Below, in pieces: positions 23,918 to 31,436 of a DNA stretch of 50,685 nt. The stretch spans positions 7,880-58,564 of the forward strand of contig MGTY01000038.1 of the NCBI GenBank assembly GCA_001799695.1. The letters are read 5' to 3'. A program made the position numbers and the translations under genes. A model generated the notes under the pieces. It ran no database searches. It saw nothing but the letters and a program-made list of their open reading frames with translations, and was not told the DNA's origin. Each line of letters starts with the position of its first letter. Within the stretch, counting starts at the first letter, position 1. The DNA is from Elusimicrobia bacterium GWA2_69_24 (lineage in GTDB: Bacteria > Elusimicrobiota > Elusimicrobia > UBA1565).

Positions 23918-25156
23918 ATGGAAAGCGACGCCAATTCCAAACTCGCCCACCGCTACGAGATCGCGGTCTCGGTGTTCCTGCTCGCCCTGACCTTCCTATG
24001 GCGGGACAACCCGGAATTCGTGTTCCCCGAGATCCTCTACGTCATCGTACTCCTGCTCGGGGTCAACCTGGGGACGGGAGTGGTGATGCGGCGCCTCCCG
24101 GTCGGCTCCTGGTTCTTCGCCCCCATGACCATGGCCAACTGCGCCGTCATCACCGCGGCCCTGCGCTGCTCCGGGGGGGCCGAGTCGCGGCTGTGGGTCC
24201 TCTATCTCCTGCCCATCTTCACGAGCTGCCTCCTCCTGACCGGGCGACAGGTGCTCTGGGTCCTGCTGGGGACGCTCACGTTCAATGGAGCCTTCCACGC
24301 GACCGCCGCCGCGGTGTTCGGACGCCAGGAGCTCTTCGAACTCGTCCTCAAAAGCGGCGTCCTGGTCTTCAGCGGCGCCGCGGGCTGGAAGCTGGCCAGC
24401 CGCCAGCGCGCGGCCGCGGAGCGCGCGGACCGGCAAAGGCTCGACCTGGCGCGGCTGGAGGCGCAGGCCGCCGAGCGGGAGAGCCGGCATGACGCGTCGG
24501 ACGGGGAGGGCGACCTCGGCCTCATGGTCTCGCGGCTCACCCACGACCTGCGCACCCCCGTCGCCATCATCCTGGGGAGCACGGAACTCCTCCTCCTCCA
24601 GGACGAGCTCCCTCACGACGAGCTGAGGCGGGACCTTGAGCGCATCCAGCGCAGCGCCAAGAGCTGCTCCACCCGGCTCGACTGGATATCAGGCATCGCC
24701 GGACGCAAGGAGTTCCACCCCGTCCCCTGCGACTTCCCCGCTCTGCTGACCGCGGCGCTCACGGAAGCGGGGCCGTCTTTGCAGCGGCGCCGCCTCTCGG
24801 TCGAGACCGTCTGCGGCGACGGACTGCCGCAGGTGTCCCTCGACGCCCCGCAGCTCGAACGGGTCCTGCGGACCCTCCTGGCCGCCCTGGCGGAGAACCT
24901 CCGCGATGACGGCCGCCTCACCGTCTCCACGGAGGCGGTCCTGGACGAAGGGATCCTGTCCCGGATCCGCTGCGCGTTCCGCTCCGAGGACGCAGTTCCC
25001 GGGAACCGGCTGGACCTGGACTCCACCGTCGAGCTCTGCCTGGCCCGCGAGATCGTCCGCCGTCACGGCGGAGAACTGGTAGCGGAAGAGACTCTGGGGA
25101 CCCGCATCGGGGCCTTCTTCACTTTGCCGGCCCCGTCGCCCTCTCCCACGATCTAG
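23918..25156 (+). CDS. Membrane histidine kinase with degenerate ATPase domain
   Basis: A 412-residue protein. About five to six hydrophobic helices fill residues 15-165, a linker coiled coil follows (RAAAERADRQRLDLARLEAQ), then HisKA with LTHDLRTPVAII (His209). The ATP-binding domain is unusual: the N-box position reads LERVLRTLLAALAENLRDDG without the canonical NLxxNAxK, and no DxGxG or GxGLGL is visible, although LDSTVELCLAREIVRRHGGE resembles the region after G2. It may bind ATP poorly or act as a scaffold or phosphatase. Its TAG stop is inside the CTAG at the left boundary of repeat element B. Confidence 0.75.
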   Translation: MESDANSKLAHRYEIAVSVFLLALTFLWRDNPEFVFPEILYVIVLLLGVNLGTGVVMRRLPVGSWFFAPMTMANCAVITAALRCSGGAESRLWVLYLLPIFTSCLLLTGRQVLWVLLGTLTFNGAFHATAAAVFGRQELFELVLKSGVLVFSGAAGWKLASRQRAAAERADRQRLDLARLEAQAAERESRHDASDGEGDLGLMVSRLTHDLRTPVAIILGSTELLLLQDELPHDELRRDLERIQRSAKSCSTRLDWISGIAGRKEFHPVPCDFPALLTAALTEAGPSLQRRRLSVETVCGDGLPQVSLDAPQLERVLRTLLAALAENLRDDGRLTVSTEAVLDEGILSRIRCAFRSEDAVPGNRLDLDSTVELCLAREIVRRHGGELVAEETLGTRIGAFFTLPAPSPSPTI

Positions 25157-25492
25157 TGCAGTGAGTCATCAGTCCAATTACATTCGTCACCCCGGCGAAG
25201 GCCGGGGTCCAGGCGCCAGAACAGGAATCTTGAATCCGTTCCACACGCTGGCTGCCGGCTGGCGCCGGTACGACGGCTAGCCCGAACCTTCTGGGCGACT
25301 GTGCCCGGGCACAGTCCGGGGGGGCCCGCCGCTAGATAAAATGGACGAGCCAGGCGCCAGTCGTCACCCCGGCGAAAGCCGGGGTCCAGGCGCCAGAACA
25401 GGAATCTTGAATCCGTTCCACACGCTGGCTGCCGGCTGGCGCCGGTATGACGGCTTTTCAAATTTAAAGAAGCGTTGGACTCACTACACTAG
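25153..25492. mobile_element. MITE-like element, copy B (complete ends)
   Basis: A 340-bp non-coding element. It is bounded by CTAG on both sides, with inverted ends TGCAGTGAGTC (25157-25167) and GACTCACTACA (25478-25488) matching at 10 of 11 positions. Two ~95-bp units beginning GTCACCCCGGCGAA(A/G)GCCGG flank a centre containing CTGTGCCCGGGCACAG. It is alignable with copy A along its length. The 4-bp CTAG at each end looks like a target duplication, as made by IS5-type transposases, which prefer YTAR. The stop codons of both convergent neighbours are these CTAG copies. No transposase is encoded. Confidence 0.8.
25299..25314. repeat. Dispersed 16-bp palindrome, copy 4
   Basis: CTGTGCCCGGGCACAG in the centre of MITE-like element B. 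Confidence 0.8.
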
Positions 25493-26757
25493 GGGAAGCT
25501 TTCCGCGGCGAACGCTCGGGCGAAGTCCCGCAGCCCGCGTTCGGACTCGGCACCGGTCCGGTCCAGGACCCGCACCCTGCGGTCCCGGCCCGCGGACAGG
25601 AGCGCTACGGGAGCGCCGAAGGAGAACTGGACGCCGCTGCGGTCCCCCCAGCGCAGCGGCAAGAGCAGCACCGGAGTCCCCTGCCGCACGACCCGCCCCG
25701 CCAGGAAGCCGAACAGGCGCTCCCGGTAGGGCGTCTCCCGCGCGAACTCCGAGCGCAGGTCCGCGGCCGCGACCTCCGCTTCCGCCTCGGAGAGTCCCGC
25801 CGCCAGGGCGACGGCCCGGACCGCGTCCCCGGAGCGCGGCGGCAGCACCCCCTCCTTGGCCCACGGGAAGGCGTCCGTGGCGCAGAGCGTGGAGAGCAGC
25901 CAGCTTTCCGCGAGCCGCCAAGCGCTGCGGCCCAAGGGTCCGGCTTTCACTCCGTTCAAGTACGCCGCGAATTCCGGGGCGGACTCCGCCAACCTCCGGC
26001 GGAACTCGGGGCCCGGAACGCCGCCCCGGCACAGCCGTCCCGCCCACTCGCGGGCGCAGTAGTAGAGCCGCGCGGTGGCAGGCATCCCCCCGCCGAGGAC
26101 CATGATGACCTCCTCGCCCGCCCCCAGGCTGCGCGCGATGCGGAAAGCGATGGACGGCCAGACGGCGTGGCGCAACAGGAGCCGCGCGGTCCAGGCGCGC
26201 CCCCGGGGCAGGCGGTCGAAACCCAGATGCGCCCGCGACATGAAGCCGGCGTATCCTCCTTCCCGGTGGAGCCGCAGCATGTCGATCCCGAAAGGGTCCA
26301 CCGCGACGACCATGCGGGGCCGGCAGGGGCGGCCGCGGACCTGGTTCAGGCCCTTCAGCGCGTGGCGCATGAGCTCCAGGTTCAGGTAGAGCGCGTCCGA
26401 ATCGATCGGCGGATGGGACTCCAGGCACAGGAGGGCGCAGCGGCGGCCGGTCCGCTCCTCCGCCCGCGCCGCCAGGGCGGCGGCCTCCCGCAGGCCCGCG
26501 CCGTCGGGCGCGAAGGGGATGGTAGGCTTCCCACCGCCCAGGAAATGGTAAAGACGGTCCTGCAGCGCCATGTCCGCCGCGGCCGGGATGGCTTCCAGGA
26601 ACGCGGCCGCGGCCGCTCCGAGCAGGTGGAACCAGGGCTCCACGCAGAGGCGGCCGAACGGGGTCTTGCGGGGCAGGAGGGCCTCGCGTCCCCGGGTATC
26701 GGCCCGGGCCAGGAAGGCGAGCAGGTCCGAGACGTCGCCGCGGGGAGGGTAGAGCAC
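25489..26757 (-). CDS. Hypothetical protein, 422 residues
   Basis: I do not recognise this protein. It is cytoplasmic by appearance (no signal peptide), rich in Arg and Ala, with segments such as LESHPPIDSDALYLNLELMR, RMVVAVDPFGIDML and EEVIMVLGGGMPATARLYYC that look like Rossmann-type strands and loops. The Gly-rich LGGGMPATAR could bind a nucleotide or phosphate. The GTG start lies 5 bp after the RNase HI stop, so the two are co-transcribed. Its stop codon comes from the CTAG at the right boundary of element B. Confidence 0.6.
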   Translation of the reverse strand: MLYPPRGDVSDLLAFLARADTRGREALLPRKTPFGRLCVEPWFHLLGAAAAAFLEAIPAAADMALQDRLYHFLGGGKPTIPFAPDGAGLREAAALAARAEERTGRRCALLCLESHPPIDSDALYLNLELMRHALKGLNQVRGRPCRPRMVVAVDPFGIDMLRLHREGGYAGFMSRAHLGFDRLPRGRAWTARLLLRHAVWPSIAFRIARSLGAGEEVIMVLGGGMPATARLYYCAREWAGRLCRGGVPGPEFRRRLAESAPEFAAYLNGVKAGPLGRSAWRLAESWLLSTLCATDAFPWAKEGVLPPRSGDAVRAVALAAGLSEAEAEVAAADLRSEFARETPYRERLFGFLAGRVVRQGTPVLLLPLRWGDRSGVQFSFGAPVALLSAGRDRRVRVLDRTGAESERGLRDFARAFAAESFP

Positions 26758-26762
26758 TGGGC

Positions 26763-27236
26763 TCAGCCGGGTGCGCCGCCGCCGCGGATGGCCTCAATCC
26801 CCTGCCGCGCCAGGACGTCGGCCCGCTCGTTGAGCTCCACTCCGGAGTGGCCCGTCACCTTGTGGAAGGTCACGGGGAGCCGCTCCACCCGCTCGAGGAG
26901 ACGCTCCCAGAGGTCCCGGTTGTCCACGGGTTTCTTCTGGGCGTTCTTCCAGCCGTTGCGGCGCCAGCGCTCGTACCACTTCTGATGCATGCAGCTGACG
27001 AGATAGGCGCTGTCCGAATGCACCTCGATGGGGGTCCGCACGGCCTTCACCGCCTCGAGCGCCCGGATGCAGGCCAGGAGTTCCATGCGCTGGTTCGTGG
27101 TATTCGGCTCCCCGCCGCAGAGCTCCTTCACCTGGCCGCCGCAGCTCAGGACGCAGCCCCAGCCCCCCCAGTTCTTGCCGAACTGGTTGCCGGAACAGGC
27201 CCCGTCGCAGAAGATCACGATCCGCCGCTCGCTCAT
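26763..27236 (-). CDS. rnhA: Ribonuclease HI
   Basis: Degrades the RNA strand of RNA-DNA hybrids. A 157-residue type 1 RNase H with the four acidic catalytic residues in VIFCDGACSGN (Asp), NQRMELLACI (Glu), EVHSDSAYLV (Asp) and NERADVLAR (Asp), plus HKVTGHSG carrying the flexible-loop His. YERWRRNGWKN is the basic handle. The ATG giving MSERRIVIF was preferred to the ATG 13 codons upstream, because a TAGATT box lies 10 nt before it. It is followed by an unknown gene in the same unit. Confidence 0.94.
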   Translation of the reverse strand: MSERRIVIFCDGACSGNQFGKNWGGWGCVLSCGGQVKELCGGEPNTTNQRMELLACIRALEAVKAVRTPIEVHSDSAYLVSCMHQKWYERWRRNGWKNAQKKPVDNRDLWERLLERVERLPVTFHKVTGHSGVELNERADVLARQGIEAIRGGGAPG

Positions 27237-27360
27237 GCCGCTTGGGAATCTACAAACATTCCGTCCGCGGGGCAATAAGCCCCATGGGCCCTTGGACCTA
27301 CATGGGCCCAGGCCTTAAGGGTCTACTGGAGCCGGACATCCCCGTCTACCCTGGATAGTG

Positions 27361-27957
27361 ATGATCCGCCCGGCCCACCCTGGAAGACCGGCCCTCCTAA
27401 GCCTCTCGCTCGTCGCCCTCCTGTGGAGCGGCGCGGGCGCCCAGGAGTCCGGGAGCGTCCTGGACGGCCTCCGGGAAGACTCCCAGGGGATCGTCGACAT
27501 GGACGCGCCGTCCGTGGAGAGGGAAGGGAGCCTGGGAAACACCTATGACGGTACGGGCGCCCGGAGCGGCGCCGTCGGCCGCGAGTCCGGCAGCGGGTCC
27601 GTGGTGGACGCCTCCTCCATGGGGGACCCGGACACCGCCCTGCGGATGCGCGCAGTCCTCCTGGAAGCCAAGCGGACCCCGGACATGAACTGGCACAGCG
27701 GTCTCGTCATCCGCCCGGTCCCCGTGCCCCGGGTCAGGAATCTCAGGCCGGAGCGCAAGAATGTCCCCATCCGCTCCGGCGCCCAGCAAGGACTCGAGGG
27801 CGCGGCCCTCATCATGACCGCCTTCCTCCTGCTCCCGGCCGCCAGCGAACTCAGCGCCCGGGCCATCGGCACCATGGCCGGCCTCGCGAGCTCCGAGGAC
27901 CGCCCGGCCCTGGAAGGCCCGGAAGCCTACCAGAACGACGAACGCTCCCTTTGCTAG
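27361..27957 (+). CDS. Secreted hypothetical protein
   Basis: A 198-residue protein with an N-terminal signal peptide (HPGRPALLSLSLVALLWSGAGA). The mature part is disordered in appearance, rich in Ser, Gly and Asp, with a single hydrophobic segment near residues 145-170 (GAALIMTAFLLLPAASELSA) that could be a membrane anchor. No family is recognised. GTG three bases upstream is an alternative start. It stands alone and is followed by repeats and a strong terminator. The stop TAG is in a CTAG. Confidence 0.5.
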   Translation: MIRPAHPGRPALLSLSLVALLWSGAGAQESGSVLDGLREDSQGIVDMDAPSVEREGSLGNTYDGTGARSGAVGRESGSGSVVDASSMGDPDTALRMRAVLLEAKRTPDMNWHSGLVIRPVPVPRVRNLRPERKNVPIRSGAQQGLEGAALIMTAFLLLPAASELSARAIGTMAGLASSEDRPALEGPEAYQNDERSLC

Positions 27958-28106
27958 TACCCACTCCGTCTCAACGAAAGCCGGAATCCACTCGTCGTCC
28001 CGGCGAAGGCCGGGACCCAGAACTTGCCGTTGAACTGGACCCCGGGGTCAAGCCCCGGGGTGACGGTGCGGGGTCAAGCCCCGGGGTGACGAATCACGGA
28101 GATAGA
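27958..28106. repeat. Intergenic repeats related to the CCCCGGCGAAAGCCGGGG family
   Basis: One copy of GTCCCGGCGAAGGCCGGGAC near 27997 is followed by two copies of a 22-bp unit reading GGGGTCAAGCCCCGGGGTGA plus CG (28044-28065 and 28070-28091). These resemble the arms inside the MITE-like elements. No coding potential is seen. Confidence 0.65.
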
Positions 28107-28142
28107 GCACGGGCCGGGAGAGACTCCCGGCCCGTGCTTTTT
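28107..28142 (+). terminator. Strong intrinsic terminator
   Basis: A perfect 14-bp GC-rich stem (GCACGGGCCGGGAG/CTCCCGGCCCGTGC) with an AGA loop and five T residues on the plus strand. It ends the transcript of the secreted protein gene and may also stop transcription from the convergent porin gene. Confidence 0.9.
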
Positions 28143-28165
28143 GCGCGCCCCGCGGGCGCGATTCC

Positions 28166-29389
28166 TTAGAACCCGATCCCGGCCGAGACCGCCCCGGTCA
28201 CGTTCTTGCCTTCCCGGCCGTACCTGAGCTGCGCCAGGGTCAGCGAGCCGTCCACCGACACGACCCAGATTTTCAGGCCCGTGCCGAGGAACACCGAGGT
28301 GGCCTCTTTGTTGTTGAAGTTCGTGGAGTTCTTGACGTCGCTCTGGAAGCCCGCCCGGATGGGCAGGAAGGGGATGATCCGGGTCTCCACGCCGGCGCGG
28401 ACGAGCGCCGCCTCGCGGTCCTTGATGTTCACCCACTCGTAGTCCACATCCAGGAGGAGGAGCTTGCCGAAGTCCAGGCCCACGCCCCCGGTGTAGGTCG
28501 GGGCGAAGCGGTTGTAGGTCTTCTCGGTCGCCCCCGGGTCGTAGACCCAGAAGTTGCCGGCTCCCACCGCGAAGTCGTCGCGCCAGAGGTAGTCCTGCGT
28601 GACCTTGACGTTGCCCAGCATGTTCTTCGCCGAGAAGCCCAGCTTCAGGAACCCGAACTTGGCCAAAGCTCCCAGGTCGCCGGTGTAGCCGCTGAAGTCG
28701 GCCCGGTCCTCGGAATTGAACTGGCTGTTGAACCCGGTGCCCTCGCGGGAGCTGACCCGGCCGCGGACGTAGCGGAACACCGTGCCGTCGATGGCGTTGA
28801 AGTTCGCGCCCACGGCCAGATGGCCCATGTCGAGAGCGGCCGAGACCGTGTAGGTCTTCAGGTTGTTGACGTCGATGCGGTCGCTGAACCGGTCGTACTG
28901 CATGACATAGCCGTCCGGAGCCCGCACGTTGTTCTGGATCGCGCCGAAGCTCTGATAGACGTTGTCGAAATGCGGCCTGCGCATCGCGACCCCGGCCGTA
29001 ATGCGCCATAGCTTGAAGGCCGCCGCCGCGAAGCTCGGGTCCGTCTCCCATTTCTGCTTCTTTTCGAAGTCGCTGGTGGCGCCCAGCTCCGTGTTCCGGC
29101 TCATCACGCCGAGCATGCTGACCTGCAGATGCTTGACGTTCGCGAGCCCGGCCGGGTTGTACTCGATGGCGGCGAGGTCGTCGCCGATGGCCGTGTAGGC
29201 GCCGGCCATGCCCATGGCCCGGGCCGATCCGCCCGACCGCCAGGGCAGATAGTCGTTGACATTCACGAACACGTTCTCGGTATGTACGTTGGTGTCGTGA
29301 CCCGTATACGTGTAATCAAGAGCCGCGGCCGGAGCAGCCGCGAGCGCGCAGACCAGGGTGAGCAACGCCAGATTACGGATGACCTTCAT
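28166..29389 (-). CDS. PorV/FadL-like outer-membrane beta-barrel protein
   Basis: A 407-residue exported protein with signal peptide MKVIRNLALLTLVCALAAAP..A. After a short N-terminal part, GGSARAMGMAGAYTAIGDDL and AIEYNPAGLAN match the N-terminal signature of FadL/PorV-type barrels, and the rest alternates amphipathic strands, ending in a terminal Phe (SAGIGF) as expected for BAM substrates. Role could be a porin or a component of a type IX-like secretion or surface system; this is not decided by sequence. A strong AAAGGAGG site 5 nt before the ATG fixes the start. Divergent from nothing; it follows the response regulator convergently placed terminator region. Confidence 0.8.
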   Translation of the reverse strand: MKVIRNLALLTLVCALAAAPAAALDYTYTGHDTNVHTENVFVNVNDYLPWRSGGSARAMGMAGAYTAIGDDLAAIEYNPAGLANVKHLQVSMLGVMSRNTELGATSDFEKKQKWETDPSFAAAAFKLWRITAGVAMRRPHFDNVYQSFGAIQNNVRAPDGYVMQYDRFSDRIDVNNLKTYTVSAALDMGHLAVGANFNAIDGTVFRYVRGRVSSREGTGFNSQFNSEDRADFSGYTGDLGALAKFGFLKLGFSAKNMLGNVKVTQDYLWRDDFAVGAGNFWVYDPGATEKTYNRFAPTYTGGVGLDFGKLLLLDVDYEWVNIKDREAALVRAGVETRIIPFLPIRAGFQSDVKNSTNFNNKEATSVFLGTGLKIWVVSVDGSLTLAQLRYGREGKNVTGAVSAGIGF

Positions 29390-29454
29390 CGAACCTCCTT
29401 TACGGTCAGGCGGGATAATATCAAATTCCGGCGGAAAGGCAACTGGAATCCCGG

Positions 29455-30000
29455 TCAGGCCAGGGATTGCTTTTTGGCGCACTCGAGGCAGATGCCGTGG
29501 CTGAACTTCCGGCCGCCGGCTTCCTGGAAGTACTGCTCGAACTGGATGTAGGCTCCGTCCGGACGGCGGATCCTGCGGCAGGATGAACAGACCGGGACGA
29601 GGGACTGCATGTCCCGCACCTGGTGCGTGAGGCGCAGGATGCGCTCCGCGACCACCAGGCGGACCCGCAGGAGCTCGGAATCCACGGGCTTGGTGATGTA
29701 CTCGTCGGCTCCAGCCTCCATGGCCCGCAAGTAGTCCTCATGCGTGGTCTTCATCCCGGTCAGGAGCATGAAATAGACGTAGTCGGGCCGGTTGGAACGC
29801 CGCACCTTGCGGCAGAATTCCAGCCCGTCGATCTCGGGCATCACCCAATCGGAGAGGATGACCTGGGGCTCTCCGGCCAGGAACTCCGTCAGCGCGGCGG
29901 CGCCGCCCGCCGCGGGGATCGCCTCATGGCCCAGGTAGCGGACCATGGCGGAGATGATCTTCACGTAGTGGGGTTCGTCGTCCGCGATGAGGATCTTCAT
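29455..30000 (-). CDS. Response regulator with C-terminal zinc-binding tail
   Basis: A 181-residue single-domain response regulator. The REC domain has ADDEP, phospho-acceptor Asp51 in LSDWVMPEIDG, LLTGM (Thr switch) and ITKP (conserved Lys). After a coiled-coil helix, the C-terminus has VCSSCRRIRRPDG and FSHGICLECAKK, a CxxC...CxxC pair likely to bind zinc; this tail is shared with a known group of bacterial response regulators. No DNA-binding domain is present, so it probably signals by protein contact. It lies ~50 bp from the divergent FG-GAP gene and could serve either kinase in the window. Confidence 0.88.
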   Translation of the reverse strand: MKILIADDEPHYVKIISAMVRYLGHEAIPAAGGAAALTEFLAGEPQVILSDWVMPEIDGLEFCRKVRRSNRPDYVYFMLLTGMKTTHEDYLRAMEAGADEYITKPVDSELLRVRLVVAERILRLTHQVRDMQSLVPVCSSCRRIRRPDGAYIQFEQYFQEAGGRKFSHGICLECAKKQSLA

Positions 30001-30052
30001 CCTCCCGATGATAGATTATCCGGACTCCCTCGCGCCAGAGCGGGAAAATGAT

Positions 30053-31429
30053 ATGCTCCAACGCGTGAAACGCCTGCTTTTGTCGCTCTCTTTCGCCGTT
30101 CTGTCCGGCGCCCCGGTCCTGGGAGCCGACGCCCCCCGCGACGGGGTCGTGGTCCGCACCGAAGGGGGCCGGCTCTTCTTCGACCTGGGCCGGGAGTCCG
30201 GGATAACCCTCGGCCAGCGCTTCGAGGTTTATAAGGAAAAGGGCGAGCTCAAGCATCCGGTCACGGGCGCCTCCTTGGGTCCCATCATCGAAAAGCTGGC
30301 CGCGGGGACCATCACCGAGATCCAGGAGAAATACTCCGTTGGCACCGCCGCCGGGGACCCGGCCGCGGTGACCCCGGGCGACAAGGTCCGCATGCTGCCG
30401 CGGGCGGACCCCGAATCCGGCCGTCCCTCGACTACGCTCGGGACGGCGCCGGCTCCTGCAGGGCAGTCGCGGGTGCCGCTGTACCGCAGTCCGCTTGTGC
30501 CCCTGGAGGCGGTGGACATCGCGGCGGGCGACCTCGACGGCGACGGCGCGGCCGAGGTCGCGCTGGCGGACCCGGACCGGGTCCTGGCCTACCGCTACTC
30601 GGAGACCGCCGCCGAATGGACCCCGCTCTGCTCCGGCGACCTGAAAGGGACGGGCAGCCGCTACGTCTCCCTGGAAGCCGCGGACCTGGACCAGGACGGC
30701 CGGGCCGAGGTGTTCGCCACCCTCCACAACGGGATGCTCAAGCGCATGGAGACGCAGGTCCTGGACTGCGGCGCGGGCGTCTTCTCCGTCCGCGCCGTGA
30801 TCCCCTGGATGGTGCGCTCCTTCGACTCCCAGGGCGTCCGCGCCCTCGCGGTCCAACAGCTCGAAGACGACCGCAATTCCCCCCTCTCCAACGCCTACAC
30901 GCTCGACTACTCCGACGGAAAATACCGCCCCAAGGACTCCCTGCGCAAGCTCGGGGTCGATTGGATCTACGCCTTCGGAGCCGCTCCCGGGCCGGACGGC
31001 CCCCTGCTTCTGGGCTACACCGAGGCCGACCGCCTCCGCGTCCGCTTCCGAAAAGGCGGGTGGCTGCGCAAGGGCTCCTGGCTGTCCAAGGAGAACTACG
31101 GCCAGACCTCGACCCGGCTCGAATGGCAGGGCCGCATGCTCCGCTTCAATCCGCGCCTCTACGCCGACGGCGGGGTCGCCGGGCTGGCCGGCGTCTACAC
31201 CCTCCGGAACATCCCGCGCTTCGGGTCCCTTGCCGGCTCGTTCGGCCTCTACGGGAAATCCGAATTCCACCACCTGGCCTGGAATGGCCTCAGCCTGGAA
31301 CCGGACTGGCAGGCCGAGCTCGGAGGCTACGCGGCGGGTCTGACCGAACTCCCGGGCGGGGACCGCCGCTTCGCCGTCGCCGTGGTCGGGGCCGGGGGCA
31401 AGACCTCGGTCTGGACCTTCGGCCGCTGA
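30053..31429 (+). CDS. Secreted FG-GAP/VCBS repeat protein
   Basis: A 458-residue exported protein. The signal peptide is KRLLLSLSFAVLSGAPVLGA. Residues ~25-110 form a domain like the C-terminal part of FlgT (LGRESGITLGQRFEVYKEKG...PGDKVRML). Two FG-GAP calcium-loop repeats follow, DLDGDGAAEVALAD and DLDQDGRAEVFAT, typical of beta-propellers. The remainder is beta-rich. An in-frame GTG at 30065 is an alternative start with TATGCT 7 nt before it. A REP-like palindrome lies in the coding sequence and encodes RPSTTLGTAP between the two domains. It ends 7 bp before the PBP gene. Confidence 0.7.
   Translation: MLQRVKRLLLSLSFAVLSGAPVLGADAPRDGVVVRTEGGRLFFDLGRESGITLGQRFEVYKEKGELKHPVTGASLGPIIEKLAAGTITEIQEKYSVGTAAGDPAAVTPGDKVRMLPRADPESGRPSTTLGTAPAPAGQSRVPLYRSPLVPLEAVDIAAGDLDGDGAAEVALADPDRVLAYRYSETAAEWTPLCSGDLKGTGSRYVSLEAADLDQDGRAEVFATLHNGMLKRMETQVLDCGAGVFSVRAVIPWMVRSFDSQGVRALAVQQLEDDRNSPLSNAYTLDYSDGKYRPKDSLRKLGVDWIYAFGAAPGPDGPLLLGYTEADRLRVRFRKGGWLRKGSWLSKENYGQTSTRLEWQGRMLRFNPRLYADGGVAGLAGVYTLRNIPRFGSLAGSFGLYGKSEFHHLAWNGLSLEPDWQAELGGYAAGLTELPGGDRRFAVAVVGAGGKTSVWTFGR
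30421..30446. repeat. REP-like palindrome within a coding sequence
   Basis: CCGTCCC and GGGACGG arms around a TCGACTACGCTC centre. It is read in frame as RPSTTLGTAP, forming a linker in the FG-GAP protein. Confidence 0.6.
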
Positions 31430-31436
31430 GCCGGCC

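Noticed and set aside
27237-27360. CATGGGCCC direct repeats and a GGGGC/GCCCC hairpin as a riboswitch
   Set aside because: Too short and simple, with no match to a riboswitch structure that I know; recorded only as small repeats.
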